Below, in pieces: positions 17,219 to 26,346 of a stretch of DNA of 64,000 nucleotides. A model generated the notes under the pieces. The model did no database searches. It saw only the letters and a program-made list of their open reading frames with translations, and had not been told where the DNA came from. Each line of letters opens with the position of its first letter. Position 1 is the stretch's first letter. Origin of the DNA: Polaribacter sp. SA4-10 (lineage in GTDB: Bacteria > Bacteroidota > Bacteroidia > Flavobacteriales > Flavobacteriaceae); contig NZ_CP019331.1 in NCBI RefSeq assembly GCF_002163835.1, positions 1,959,001-2,023,000 on the forward strand. Reading direction: 5' to 3'. The translations under genes and the position numbers were made by a program.

Positions 17219-19117
17219 TTAATAAGCTCTTTTATCATTTCCTTCATAGAAATTAATAAATGCTTCATTTACTACTCTATGACCTCCAGGTGTAGGGTAA
17301 TCTCCAGTAAAATACCAGTCTCCTAAATTATCTGGACATGCTATATGCAAGTTTTCTACAGATTGGTAGATAACTTCTACTTCCGCTTTTATATCTTTAG
17401 TTCTTAACATTTCAGCAATTTTTGCAGAAACTTCTTCTCTAGTAAAAGGAGCATAAATTTCTTTTACAAAATTTATAATTTCTACATCGCTTTTAGATTG
17501 TTGTGCTTTACTTTTCTTGTAAACGTCATCAATTATATGTTTTTGATTTGTATCTTTTAATAATTCAATTGCCGCTTTAAAAGCAATAAAATCATTAATT
17601 CTTGCCATATCAATTCCATAACAATCTGGATAACGAATTTGAGGAGCAGAAGAAACTACAACAATTTTCTTTGGATTTAATCTATCTAGAATCTTTATAA
17701 TACTTTTCTTCAAAGTTGTTCCACGAACAATACTATCATCTATTATAACAAGATTATCTGTAGGTTTTACAACGCCATAAGTAATATCGTAAACATGCTC
17801 TACCAAATCATCTCTACTGCTATCATCTGCAATAAAAGTTCTTAGTTTTGCATCTTTAATTGCAATTTTCTCAAAACGTGCTCTTTCAGACAAAATTTCA
17901 GTTACTCTTTTAGCTGACAGCTTTGTGCCTCCTGCTAATATTTTAGCGGTTTTCTGTTGATTTAATAAATCCTCAGCAGCTTCAGTCATCCCATAAAAAG
18001 AAGTTTCTGCTGTGTTTGGAATAAATGAAAAAACAGTATTCGAGATATCACTATCTATAGATTTTAAAATTTGAGGAAACACTAGTTTTCCTAAATGTTT
18101 TCGCTCTTTATAAATACCTGCATCACTTCCTCTAGAAAAATAGATACGTTCAAAAGAACAGGCCTTATTCTCTCTTGGCTCCAATACTTCTTTAATGGAA
18201 GTCTTTCCACTTTTTTTAATAATTAATGCGTGTCCTCTTTTTAATTCTTGAACTTTATCAATGGTAACATTAAAAACAGTCTGAATTACAGGTCTTTCTG
18301 AAGCAACAACTACAACCTCATCATCTTCATAAAAAAATGTTGGTCTAATTCCATTTGGATCTCTTAAAACAAAAGCATCTCCATGACCTACTAAACCTGC
18401 CATTGCATAGCCTCCATCCCAATTTTTAGAAGATCTTTTTAATACTTTTTTTATACTAAGGTTTTCCTCTATAAATGGTGAAGCATCTTTTTTACTAAAT
18501 CCTTTTTCTTTTGCTTTTATATACAATTTAGATACTTCATCTTCTAAAAAGTGACCAATTTTTTCCATTACAGTTACAGTATCTGTAAACTCTTTTGGGT
18601 GCTGACCTAACTCAACTAATTCTTCTAACATTTGTTTAGAATTTGTCATGTTAAAATTACCAGCAACAATTAGATTTTTGTGTTTCCAGTTACTTTGACG
18701 TAAAAATGGATGTACACTTTCTATACTGTTTTTACCAAAAGTACCATATCTAACATGACCTAAAAATAAGTTTCCAACATAAGGCATATTCTCTTCTTGC
18801 CAAGCAACATCATCTTTCCTATCAGGATTTTCTTCTAAAACACCGTTTAATCTTTCATTAATTTGAGCAAAAATATCTTGAATTGGTTGTGATTTATTAG
18901 AACGAACTCTACTAATATATCTTGTTCCTGGTTCAACATTAAATTTTACACTTGCAAAACCTGCACCATCTTGACCACGATTGTGCTGTTTCTCCATTAA
19001 TAAATACATTTTATTAATTCCGTAAAAAGCAGAACCGTATTTATCTTTGTAAAACTGTAAAGGTTTTTTTAATCGAACAAGTGCAATTCCACATTCATGT
19101 TTAATAGCATCACTCAT
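17219..19117 (-). CDS. purF: amidophosphoribosyltransferase (long Bacteroidota form)
   Basis: A 632-aa enzyme of the first step of purine synthesis. HECGIALVRLKKP places the glutaminase Cys at residue 9, so an eight-residue leader must be removed for it to become N-terminal. NRGQDGAGFAS and GHVRYGTFG are glutaminase blocks. VIIDDSIVRGTTLKKSIIK is the PRPP-binding loop. The protein is more than 100 residues longer than E. coli PurF, from insertions and a C-terminal extension (HIACPDNLGDWYFTGDYPTP). It stands alone, followed downstream by the terminator shared with sodA. Confidence 0.92.
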   Translation of the reverse strand: MSDAIKHECGIALVRLKKPLQFYKDKYGSAFYGINKMYLLMEKQHNRGQDGAGFASVKFNVEPGTRYISRVRSNKSQPIQDIFAQINERLNGVLEENPDRKDDVAWQEENMPYVGNLFLGHVRYGTFGKNSIESVHPFLRQSNWKHKNLIVAGNFNMTNSKQMLEELVELGQHPKEFTDTVTVMEKIGHFLEDEVSKLYIKAKEKGFSKKDASPFIEENLSIKKVLKRSSKNWDGGYAMAGLVGHGDAFVLRDPNGIRPTFFYEDDEVVVVASERPVIQTVFNVTIDKVQELKRGHALIIKKSGKTSIKEVLEPRENKACSFERIYFSRGSDAGIYKERKHLGKLVFPQILKSIDSDISNTVFSFIPNTAETSFYGMTEAAEDLLNQQKTAKILAGGTKLSAKRVTEILSERARFEKIAIKDAKLRTFIADDSSRDDLVEHVYDITYGVVKPTDNLVIIDDSIVRGTTLKKSIIKILDRLNPKKIVVVSSAPQIRYPDCYGIDMARINDFIAFKAAIELLKDTNQKHIIDDVYKKSKAQQSKSDVEIINFVKEIYAPFTREEVSAKIAEMLRTKDIKAEVEVIYQSVENLHIACPDNLGDWYFTGDYPTPGGHRVVNEAFINFYEGNDKRAY

Positions 19118-19160
19118 TTTATTGTTAGTTGTTTTTGTTGTTAGTGTGTCGTTTTGTTGT

Positions 19161-19195
19161 AAAAAAAAATCCGCAGCAAAAACCGCGGATTAAAA
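19161..19195 (-). terminator. intrinsic terminator downstream of the PfkB kinase gene
   Basis: The stem AATCCGC / GCGGATT (19168-19174 with 19185-19191) is followed on the minus strand by nine T (complement of 19161-19169). It separates the kinase from purF. Confidence 0.85.
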
Positions 19196-20122
19196 TTAAG
19201 ATATTTTTATATCAAATTGTGTTAATTCTCTAAAAGCTTGCAAACGAGATTTAACATCTTCTTCTGTAAGCACTTGCATGCGTTCTGTTCCAAATTTCTC
19301 AACGCAAAACGAAGCTAAATTAGAACCATAAATAACAGCATTTTTCATGTTTTCAAAAGAAACATCTTCTGTACTCGCTAAATACCCACAGAAACCTCCT
19401 GCAAATGTATCTCCTGCTCCTGTTGGGTCAAAAACTTCTGCTAATGGCAAAGCGGGTGCATAAAACATATTTCCTTCATTAAATAATAAAGCGCCATGTT
19501 CTCCTTTTTTGATTACCACATATTTTGGCCCCATTTCATGAATTTTCTTTGCGGCATTTACCAAAGAATATTCTCCAGATAATTGACGCGCTTCTTCATC
19601 ATTAATGGTAATAACGTCTACTCTTTTTAAAACAGTATGTAAATCTTCTAAAGCAATATCCATCCAAAAATTCATAGTATCTAAAACTACTAATTTTGGT
19701 CTTTCTCTCATTTGATCTAATACAGATGCTTGCGTTAATGGGTGTAAATTACCTAACATTACAATTGCTGCATCTTTAAAACCGTCAGGCACAACGGGTG
19801 TAAATGTCTCTAATACATTTAACTCTGTAATTAAAGTATCTCGTGAATTCATATCATTATGATATTTACCACTCCAGAAAAATGTTTTTCCTTCTTTTAC
19901 AATTTCAATTCCATCAGTACTTATTCCTTTAGAATTCATCATTTCTAAATATGAAGAAGGAAAATCTCCTCCAACTACAGAAACAACGCCTGTTTTTACA
20001 CCAAATTGTGATGCTGCTAATCCTACGTAGGTTCCAGAACCACCTAAGATTTTATCTGTTTTTCCAAACGGAGTTTCTATGGCGTCAAAAGCGACTGTTC
20101 CTACTGCTAATAATTTGCTCAT
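19196..20122 (-). CDS. PfkB-family carbohydrate/nucleoside kinase
   Basis: A 308-aa kinase. The ATG at 20122 (MSKLLAVGTVAFDAIETPFG) is preferred because the upstream ATG adds an unrelated tail reaching the divergent sufE promoter. The N-terminal GG region (KILGGSGTYVGLAASQFG) and the C-terminal DPTGAGDTFAGGFCGYL, with its anion hole and catalytic Asp, are the two PfkB signatures. The substrate could be a sugar or nucleoside (ribokinase/adenosine kinase type) and cannot be decided from sequence. It is divergent from sufE. Confidence 0.88.
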   Translation of the reverse strand: MSKLLAVGTVAFDAIETPFGKTDKILGGSGTYVGLAASQFGVKTGVVSVVGGDFPSSYLEMMNSKGISTDGIEIVKEGKTFFWSGKYHNDMNSRDTLITELNVLETFTPVVPDGFKDAAIVMLGNLHPLTQASVLDQMRERPKLVVLDTMNFWMDIALEDLHTVLKRVDVITINDEEARQLSGEYSLVNAAKKIHEMGPKYVVIKKGEHGALLFNEGNMFYAPALPLAEVFDPTGAGDTFAGGFCGYLASTEDVSFENMKNAVIYGSNLASFCVEKFGTERMQVLTEEDVKSRLQAFRELTQFDIKIS

Positions 20123-20193
20123 TTCTTGTTTTTTTACCGTAATTTTGCTGTTTACAAAAACCGGCATTTTCGCTGCAAAAATAAGTTTAAAAA

Positions 20194-20619
20194 ATGAGTA
20201 TCAAAGAAATACAAGAAGAAATTATTGAGGAGTTTTCTATGTTTGATGATTGGATGGAACGTTATGAATACATGATAGAACTTGGAAAATCGTTACCTAT
20301 TATTAAGGCAGAGCATAAATTAGATGAAAATTTAATTAAAGGCTGCCAATCTAAAGTATGGTTGTTTTCTGAGTTAGAAAACAATATCATAAAATATTCT
20401 GCAGATAGTGATGCTATTATAACAAAAGGAATTGTGGCATTATTATTGCGCGTATTCTCTAATCAAAAACCAATAGATATTTTAGCTGCAGAGACAAAAT
20501 TTATTGATGAAATAGGTTTAAAAGAACATTTATCTCCAACAAGAGCTAATGGTCTAGTTTCTATGATAAAACAAATAAAATTGTATGCAATTGCACAACA
20601 AACTAAATTAAGTAATTAA
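20194..20619 (+). CDS. sufE: cysteine desulfuration protein SufE
   Basis: A 141-aa protein. LIKGCQSKVWL carries the conserved Cys that accepts persulfide from SufS and passes it to the SufBCD scaffold. The N-terminal helix (EEFSMFDDWMERYEYMIELG) and the C-terminal ANGLVSMIKQIKLYA are typical. It is first in a same-strand run with the SufT-like gene (9-nt gap) and a DUF2480 gene, a common Bacteroidota SUF accessory set; sufBCDS are not in the window. Confidence 0.95.
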   Translation: MSIKEIQEEIIEEFSMFDDWMERYEYMIELGKSLPIIKAEHKLDENLIKGCQSKVWLFSELENNIIKYSADSDAIITKGIVALLLRVFSNQKPIDILAAETKFIDEIGLKEHLSPTRANGLVSMIKQIKLYAIAQQTKLSN

Positions 20620-20628
20620 TTAAAAGTA

Positions 20629-20949
20629 ATGACAGAAATCGAATTAGAAGAAATAGGAGATAAAATTGTAAATGTGTTAAAAACTATTTACGATCCAGAA
20701 ATCCCAGTAGATATTTACGAGTTAGGTTTAATTTATGATGTTTTTGTTTCGGAAGAAAACACTGCAAAAATATTAATGACACTTACATCTCCGAATTGCC
20801 CAGTTGCAGAAAGTTTACCTCTAGATATTGAAGAAAAAGTAAAATCTTTAAAAGAAATTAATAGCTGTGAAGTAGAAATCACTTTCGACCCTACTTGGTC
20901 GCAAGAAATGATGAGTGAAGAAGCTAAGTTAGAGTTAGGTATGCTTTAA
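20629..20949 (+). CDS. MIP18/DUF59-family Fe-S assembly protein (SufT-like)
   Basis: A 106-aa single-domain DUF59 protein. TIYDPEIPVDIYELGLIYDV and TLTSPNCPVAESLPLDIEEK contain the family DPE and conserved Cys motifs, and FDPTWSQEMMSEEAK is the C-terminal signature. Such proteins help mature or transfer Fe-S clusters. It is directly downstream of sufE and followed by an array of ten 7-bp repeats. Confidence 0.9.
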   Translation: MTEIELEEIGDKIVNVLKTIYDPEIPVDIYELGLIYDVFVSEENTAKILMTLTSPNCPVAESLPLDIEEKVKSLKEINSCEVEITFDPTWSQEMMSEEAKLELGML

Positions 20950-20952
20950 GTT

Positions 20953-21024
20953 CAGTTAGCAGTTAGCAGTTAGCAGTTAGCAGTTAGCAGTTAGCAGTTA
21001 GCAGTTAGCAGTTAGCAGTTAGCA
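20953..21024 (+). repeat. heptanucleotide tandem array, (CAGTTAG) x10
   Basis: Ten perfect copies of CAGTTAG start at 20953, 20960, 20967 and so on to 21016, with a two-base partial copy at the end. The array begins 3 nt after the upstream stop codon and ends 33 nt before the DUF2480 ATG. There is no open frame through it; at 7 bp, copy-number change would alter spacing only. Confidence 0.97.
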
Positions 21025-21057
21025 AAAATGAAAAATTTTGAAATGAATATTTAGAAT

Positions 21058-21567
21058 ATGGCAGAAGAAATTGTAAACAGAATTACAAATAGCAAATTAA
21101 AAACTTTTGATCTTGAAGAAATTTACCCTGAAGGAGAAAGAGTTTTATTTGACATCAAAGATTGGCTTTTTGAAGAAATTATCCTAAAAGAAAAAGATTT
21201 TAGAGATTCTGTAAAAAACCACGATTGGTCTCAATACAAAAACACTTTTGTAGCTATTAATTGCTCTGTAGATGCAATTATTCCTTCTTGGGCTTTTATG
21301 TTAGTTGCTGCCGAGTTAATTCCGTTTGCAAATAAAGTTGTTATTGGAAACTTAGAGTTATTAGAAACTGTTTTGTATCAAGAATTAATAGGTTTTTTAG
21401 ATTTTAAAGACTTTGAAAATTCACCAGTAATAATAAAAGGTTGTGCAGAAAAGCCAATTCCAAATTCTGCTTTTGCTTTTTTAATTGAAAAAATACAGCC
21501 AATTGCCAAATCTATTATGTTTGGTGAAGCATGCTCTACCGTACCCTTATATAAGGCAAAAAAATAA
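21058..21567 (+). CDS. DUF2480 family protein
   Basis: A 169-aa soluble protein of the Bacteroidota-specific DUF2480 family: VNRITNSKLKTFDLEEIYPE at the N-terminus, FDIKDWLFEEIILKEKDFR, NCSVDAIIPSWAFMLVA, and the C-terminal MFGEACSTVPLYK. Function is unknown, but the family sits next to SUF genes, as here, so a role in Fe-S cluster assembly is inferred. The heptamer array lies immediately upstream. Confidence 0.9.
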   Translation: MAEEIVNRITNSKLKTFDLEEIYPEGERVLFDIKDWLFEEIILKEKDFRDSVKNHDWSQYKNTFVAINCSVDAIIPSWAFMLVAAELIPFANKVVIGNLELLETVLYQELIGFLDFKDFENSPVIIKGCAEKPIPNSAFAFLIEKIQPIAKSIMFGEACSTVPLYKAKK

Positions 21568-21590
21568 TTTTTATTTTTTTTATGCACATC

Positions 21591-21598
21591 TATTTTTG
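21591..21598 (+). promoter_or_regulatory. -7 promoter element (TATTTTTG) upstream of a DUF3078 gene
   Basis: TATTTTTGC fits TAnnTTTG, with a weak TTTT in place of TTTG 19 nt upstream (21568-21571). It lies 17 nt before the ATG at 21615. Confidence 0.5.
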
Positions 21599-21614
21599 CA
21601 CTTAGTAATTCATT

Positions 21615-22496
21615 ATGAAAAAAATAGTAACACTTTGTTTACTGCTGCTCTCAATCACTTTTTTTTCTCAAGAAAAAAAGAAAGAAAAAAAAACTGCAAA
21701 AAAAGAAGTAAAAATTCCACGATGGAAAATTCATGGAAAATTCACATTTCTTTTTAATCAATCTTCATTTTCTAATTGGGCTTCTGGTGGAGAAAATACT
21801 GTTGCCGGTAACATTGATATTAATTACGATTTTAATTTCAAGAAAAAAAACTGGAACTGGGATAGTAGAATAAATACAGGTTATGGATTAAGCCATTTAA
21901 GTGAAAAAGGATATAGAAAAACAAATGACCGTTTTGAATTTAATTCTTTACTTGGTTTAAAATCTAAAAACTTTTGGTTTTTTTCTTTTTTTACAAACTT
22001 TAAAACTCAATATACAAGAGGTTTTGACTATAAGCAAACTCCAGAAATTTCTGTTTCAGACTTTTTTTCTCCAGCATATTTAAGTTTTGGACCAGGAATG
22101 TTATGGAAAAAATCTGATGATTTTAATTTTAACATTGCACCTGCTTCTGCAAGACTTACTTTTGTTAACGATTTTTTTTCCGGAAAATTTGGTGTAGATG
22201 AAGGTGAAAATATAGCTTATAGTTTAGGTTTTAGTTTATCTGGGTATTATAAATTTGGTTTAATGGAGAACGTAGAAATGGAAAACATTCTGTCTATGTA
22301 TTCAGATTATTTAGACAACCCAGAAAACATTGATATCGAACATCAAGCTAAGTTAGGTTTTAAAGTGAATAAGCACATTAAAATGCACGTTACAGTGCAT
22401 ACAATTGTAGATGCAAATGCTTCAAGTAAAATTCAATTTAGAGAAGTCTTTGGACTTGGTTTAAATTATAATTTTCATGAAAAAGTGACATATTAA
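21615..22496 (+). CDS. DUF3078 outer-membrane-type protein (copy 1)
   Basis: A 293-aa secreted protein with signal peptide (MKKIVTLCLLLLSITFFSQE) and a Lys-rich linker, followed by the DUF3078 core (FNQSSFSNWASGGENTVAGN) and alternating aromatic strands suggestive of a beta-barrel. Function is unknown. A second DUF3078-type gene follows in the same direction after 50 nt; the two differ strongly, so the duplication is old. It has its own TATTTTTG promoter-like element. Confidence 0.85.
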   Translation: MKKIVTLCLLLLSITFFSQEKKKEKKTAKKEVKIPRWKIHGKFTFLFNQSSFSNWASGGENTVAGNIDINYDFNFKKKNWNWDSRINTGYGLSHLSEKGYRKTNDRFEFNSLLGLKSKNFWFFSFFTNFKTQYTRGFDYKQTPEISVSDFFSPAYLSFGPGMLWKKSDDFNFNIAPASARLTFVNDFFSGKFGVDEGENIAYSLGFSLSGYYKFGLMENVEMENILSMYSDYLDNPENIDIEHQAKLGFKVNKHIKMHVTVHTIVDANASSKIQFREVFGLGLNYNFHEKVTY

Positions 22497-22546
22497 TTGT
22501 TTTATTGTCTAAAGAAGAAAAGCATGCTTTGGCATCTTAAAATAAA

Positions 22547-23476
22547 ATGAAAAAAATGAAAAAACTATCCATCTTATTTTTATTAGTATTTATTAGCTTT
22601 TCTGCAAACACACAAACTGCAGAAGAATTAAAAAAAGAACAAGCTCCTAAAAAAGCACAAATTGCTAAATTACAAGGAGAAGTAAATGCCTTACAAGCTA
22701 AAATTAACGCACTTCCAGGTTGGAGAAAAGGTGCTTTTGGCACCGTTGGTGCTAGTCTTTCTGGTTTTAAAAACTGGTATTCTAAAACAGCTTCAAATTC
22801 ATCTGCAGGAAATATTGGAATTACTGTAAATGGTTTTGCTAACTTAATTGAAGATAAATTTTTCTGGAGAAACTCCGGTGCAGTTAATCTTGGATGGGTT
22901 AAATTAGATGACAAAGATATTGCTACTGATAGTGGGGATTTTGAAATTGCAACAGATGTTTTTACAATTTCTTCTTTATATGGTAAGAGGTTAAATAAAA
23001 AATGGGCTTTGTCTGCTTTAGGTGAATACAGAACTACTTTATTAGACAACTTTAACAACCCTGGCTTTTTAGATTTAGGTATTGGTTTTACATGGACGCC
23101 AGCAGAAAGATTGGTTGTTGTTATGCATCCTGCCAATTATAATATGATTTTCAGTAAAGGTGAAAGTGTGTATAGCTCTTCTGCGGGTGCTAAAATAGTA
23201 GCAGATTATACTGCTAAATATAATAAAGTAAGTGTAAAGTCTAACCTATCTATTTTTCAAAGTTATAAAGACGGAGATTTATCTAACTGGAATTGGACAA
23301 ACTCTTTAGGTTACACACTTTGGAAAGGAATTGGAGTTGGTTTTGAACTTGGTTTACGTAATAATAAACAAGAAGCTTTAAACAATGCTTTAGCGGATGA
23401 TGCAACTGCAACTTTTAGTTCTATAGACAACAAGTTACAATCTTATTGGTTATTTGGAATGAGTTATGGATTCTAA
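22547..23476 (+). CDS. DUF3078 outer-membrane-type protein (copy 2)
   Basis: A 309-aa protein with signal peptide (about residues 1-23, SANTQ) and a short coiled coil of about 35 residues (AQIAKLQGEVNALQAKINAL) before the beta-rich core (SGFKNWYSKTASNSSAGNIG; NNKLQSYWLFGMSYGF at the C-terminus, ending in an aromatic residue as outer-membrane barrels do). Function is unknown. The coiled coil distinguishes it from copy 1. A GAAA-loop terminator follows. Confidence 0.8.
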   Translation: MKKMKKLSILFLLVFISFSANTQTAEELKKEQAPKKAQIAKLQGEVNALQAKINALPGWRKGAFGTVGASLSGFKNWYSKTASNSSAGNIGITVNGFANLIEDKFFWRNSGAVNLGWVKLDDKDIATDSGDFEIATDVFTISSLYGKRLNKKWALSALGEYRTTLLDNFNNPGFLDLGIGFTWTPAERLVVVMHPANYNMIFSKGESVYSSSAGAKIVADYTAKYNKVSVKSNLSIFQSYKDGDLSNWNWTNSLGYTLWKGIGVGFELGLRNNKQEALNNALADDATATFSSIDNKLQSYWLFGMSYGF

Positions 23477-23495
23477 ATAAAAAAATATTTTAATG

Positions 23496-23527
23496 AAAAC
23501 CTCAAGAAGAAATTCTTGAGTTTTTTT
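23496..23527 (+). terminator. intrinsic terminator after the DUF3078 pair
   Basis: The stem CTCAAGAA / TTCTTGAG (23501-23508 with 23513-23520) with a GAAA loop is followed by seven T. Confidence 0.88.
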
Positions 23528-23561
23528 ATTTTAACTACTTTTACTATCTAAATTTTTGTTG

Positions 23562-24671
23562 ATGACATTATTAATAATTTACGCAACTTTTTCTGTTTTC
23601 TTTTCGTTTTTGTGTTCAATTCTTGAAGCTGTACTTTTAAGTGTTACACCAACCTTTATCAATTTAAAAAAGAGCGAAGGACATAGTTTTGCATCAGAAT
23701 TAGAAATCTTAAAAAAAGATGTAGATAAACCTCTTATTGCTATTTTAACTCTAAACACAATTGCACACACTGTTGGTGCTATTTTAGTTGGTGTACAAGC
23801 CAAAGTTGCTTACGCAGAAATGTATGGCAGTAGTACAAAAACTATTTTTGGCATTGTAATAAATGAAGATATTATGGTAGGTATTGTGTCTGCATTAATG
23901 ACTATTTTAATTTTAGTAACTTCAGAAATTATACCAAAAACAATAGGCGCAACTTATTGGAAACAGTTATCAGGTTTTACAACTACAGCTTTAAAAGTCT
24001 TAATTTTCCCTTTGAAGTGGACAGGAATTTTATGGGTTTTACAATTAACAACAAAATTAATTGGTGGTAAAGGACATGGTAGTATTTTAAGTAGAGAAGG
24101 TTTTTTAGTGATGACAGACATGGCTGAAAAAGACGGTGTTTTTCAAAAGAATGAAGGTAGAGTTATTAGAAATTTATTAGGCTTTAAAGAAATTAAAGTA
24201 AAAGATGTAATGACCCCAAGAACCGTTTTAAAAACTGCTGATGAAAACGATACTATTCAGTCTTTTTATGACAGTAATAAAACATTGCGTTTTTCTAGGA
24301 TTCCTGTTTTTTCTAAAGATCCAGATAATATTTCTGGGTATTTCTTAAAAGACAATTTATTGGAAGCAATAATTAATGGAAATGGTGAAGAAAAATTAGC
24401 AACTATAAGAAGAAGTATAATAATTACAAATAGAGATTTATCTATTCCTAATTTGTTTGATAAATTAATAGAAGAGAAAGAGCATATTGCTTTGGTTGTA
24501 GATGAATATGGTTCTGTAAGCGGAATCGTTTCTCAGGAAGATGTTATTGAAACGCTATTAGGTTTAGAGATTATGGATGAAAGTGATTCTGTTGCAGACT
24601 TGCAATCTTACGCAAGAAAATCTTGGGAAAACCGTGCAAAAAGAATGGGAATTATTGAAGGTGAAATTTAA
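23562..24671 (+). CDS. CNNM (DUF21) / CBS-pair membrane protein, hemolysin/CorC-like
   Basis: A 369-aa protein. The ATG at 23562 is chosen over two upstream TTG codons. Residues 1-175 form the DUF21/CNNM membrane domain (segments near 1-25, 55-75, 90-120, 130-150; SEIIPKTIGATYW). Residues about 200-325 are two CBS domains (VKDVMTPRTVLKTADENDTI; HIALVVDEYGSVSGIVSQED). The usual C-terminal CorC/HlyC domain is absent; the chain ends with a short basic tail. The family is linked to magnesium or other divalent cation efflux. Confidence 0.88.
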   Translation: MTLLIIYATFSVFFSFLCSILEAVLLSVTPTFINLKKSEGHSFASELEILKKDVDKPLIAILTLNTIAHTVGAILVGVQAKVAYAEMYGSSTKTIFGIVINEDIMVGIVSALMTILILVTSEIIPKTIGATYWKQLSGFTTTALKVLIFPLKWTGILWVLQLTTKLIGGKGHGSILSREGFLVMTDMAEKDGVFQKNEGRVIRNLLGFKEIKVKDVMTPRTVLKTADENDTIQSFYDSNKTLRFSRIPVFSKDPDNISGYFLKDNLLEAIINGNGEEKLATIRRSIIITNRDLSIPNLFDKLIEEKEHIALVVDEYGSVSGIVSQEDVIETLLGLEIMDESDSVADLQSYARKSWENRAKRMGIIEGEI

Positions 24672-24678
24672 TTTTATA

Positions 24679-24792
24679 TCAACTTCCTGCAAATGGAGTT
24701 CCAAAAATACCAACTCCAAGTTCTGCCCAAATTAAAAAAAGAAAAATTATAATAACTAATAGTATAATTTTTCTTTTTTTTGAACGCTTCAT
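24679..24792 (-). CDS. 37-aa single-pass membrane miniprotein
   Basis: ATG at 24792, TGA at 24679. The protein has a basic N-terminus (MKRSKKRK), one hydrophobic helix (IILLVIIIFLFLIW) and a short tail AELGVGIFGTPFAGS. The tail looks like a conserved motif of small Bacteroidota membrane proteins, though I cannot name a family. It lies just before hflX's 3' end on the same strand, so it may be a separate small gene or the last gene of the hflX transcript (36-nt gap). Function is unknown. Confidence 0.5.
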   Translation of the reverse strand: MKRSKKRKIILLVIIIFLFLIWAELGVGIFGTPFAGS

Positions 24793-24828
24793 AAACTAAA
24801 TTTAAATGCTAATCTAAGAGTGAAATAA

Positions 24829-26040
24829 TTATTCTTCCTCTTTATAGTCATAATACAAAAAGTCATTATACGGAAAACGTTGAATATGAATTTTCTTTAC
24901 TTCTTCATACACTTTCTCTTTAAAGGCTTCTAAATTATCTTTATTTAAAGCAGAAATAAATATTGATTCTTTTTCTAAATCATTCATCCAAGTATTTCTC
25001 CAATCTTCTAAAGTATAATGAATTTTAGATTTTTCTGTCATCAAATCATCTTCATCAATAGTTTCATGAGAATAGACATCAATTTTATTAAAAACCATTA
25101 ATACAGGCTTATCTGAACATTTTATTTCATCTAAAACTTTATTTACAGATGCAATATGATCTTCAAAATTTGGATGAGAAATATCTACTACATGTAACAA
25201 CAAATCTGCTTCTCTTACTTCATCTAAAGTAGATTTAAAAGACTCTACTAATTGTGTTGGTAATTTCCTAATAAACCCAACGGTGTCTGTCATTAAAAAC
25301 GGAATGTTCTTAATAACCACTTTTCTAACAGTTGTATCTAAGGTTGCAAAAAGCTTGTTTTCGGCAAAAACATCACTTTTACTAATTACATTCATTAAGG
25401 TAGATTTCCCAACATTTGTGTAACCAACCAATGCAACTCTAACCATTTTTCCACGGTTTTTACGTTGCACTGCCATTTGCCTATCAATAGTGAGTAGTTT
25501 CTTTTTAAGAAGAAAAATTTTATCACGTATAATACGTCTATCCGTTTCTATTTCTGTTTCACCAGGTCCACGCATTCCAATTCCCCCTTTTTGCTTGTCA
25601 AGGTGTGTCCAAAGTCTTGTTAAACGTGGTAATAAATATTGACATTGCGCTAATTCTACTTGCGTTTTTGCAGAACTTGTTTGTGCTCTTTGTGCAAAAA
25701 TATCTAAGATTAAATTGGTTCTATCTAAAATTTTACAATCTAAAACTTTTTCGATATTTCTTATTTGTGCTGGTGATAATTCATCATCAAAAATAGCAGT
25801 TCCAATATCATTAGATTCTATATAATCTCTTACTTCATCTAACTTTCCAACTCCTAAAAAAGTTTTAGGGTTTGGTTTTTCCATCTTTTGTACAAAACGT
25901 TTTACTGCAACTCCTCCTGCAGTTAACGTCAAAAACTCTAATTCATCTAAATACTCTTCAGATTTAGTTTCGTCTTGTTTTTGAGTTATAACTCCAATTA
26001 AAACCGCTTTTTCGGATGTAACTTCGCGTTCGTCTATCAT
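24829..26040 (-). CDS. hflX: ribosome-associated GTPase HflX
   Basis: A 403-aa protein. The ATG at 26040 (MIDEREVTSEKAVLIGVI) is the first ATG; the frame extends three codons to a TTG. The N-terminal HflX domain includes KPNPKTFLGVGKLDEV and FDDELSPAQIRNIEKVL. GPGETEIETDRRIIRDKI is the HflX signature. The G domain has GYTNVGKSTLMN (G1), DTVGFIRKLPTQL (G3) and NKID (G4). It splits or rescues stalled ribosomes. Confidence 0.96.
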   Translation of the reverse strand: MIDEREVTSEKAVLIGVITQKQDETKSEEYLDELEFLTLTAGGVAVKRFVQKMEKPNPKTFLGVGKLDEVRDYIESNDIGTAIFDDELSPAQIRNIEKVLDCKILDRTNLILDIFAQRAQTSSAKTQVELAQCQYLLPRLTRLWTHLDKQKGGIGMRGPGETEIETDRRIIRDKIFLLKKKLLTIDRQMAVQRKNRGKMVRVALVGYTNVGKSTLMNVISKSDVFAENKLFATLDTTVRKVVIKNIPFLMTDTVGFIRKLPTQLVESFKSTLDEVREADLLLHVVDISHPNFEDHIASVNKVLDEIKCSDKPVLMVFNKIDVYSHETIDEDDLMTEKSKIHYTLEDWRNTWMNDLEKESIFISALNKDNLEAFKEKVYEEVKKIHIQRFPYNDFLYYDYKEEE

Positions 26041-26078
26041 AGAATGCAAAAATACGAAGATTTGAATTGTAAAAGCAC

Positions 26079-26108
26079 AAAAAAACCTTAATACAAATTA
26101 AGGTTTCA
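26079..26108 (-). terminator. intrinsic terminator upstream of hflX
   Basis: The stem AAACCTTAAT / ATTAAGGTTT (26083-26092 with 26097-26106) has a T-run on the minus strand. It would stop transcripts arriving from 26.6 kb before hflX. Confidence 0.75.
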
Positions 26109-26346
26109 ATTAATTAATTCAAATTCAACACGTTTTCTCTTATAGCAATTTTTTTAATGATTAAATAATTTTGATTCTGTATTTTAATCGGTACAAATTT
26201 ATTGTACAAAACAATAAAACAGAATAGTTTAATGTTAACAAAACATCTCTTTTAAGTTATGAATTGAAAATTTCATTTTGTTGTTTTCATCGTTAAAGTC
26301 AATTAATATTCTTTTGAAGAAAAAGTAAAAGTAGAAAGGACATTAA

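Noticed and set aside
17219..19117. PurF fusion to an unrelated enzyme because of its 632-aa length
   Set aside because: The extra residues are spread through the chain and at the C-terminus without a recognisable second domain; long PurF is usual in this group.
20953..21024. Phase-variable coding repeat
   Set aside because: The CAGTTAG array lies wholly between a stop codon and the next start codon, so slippage cannot change a reading frame.
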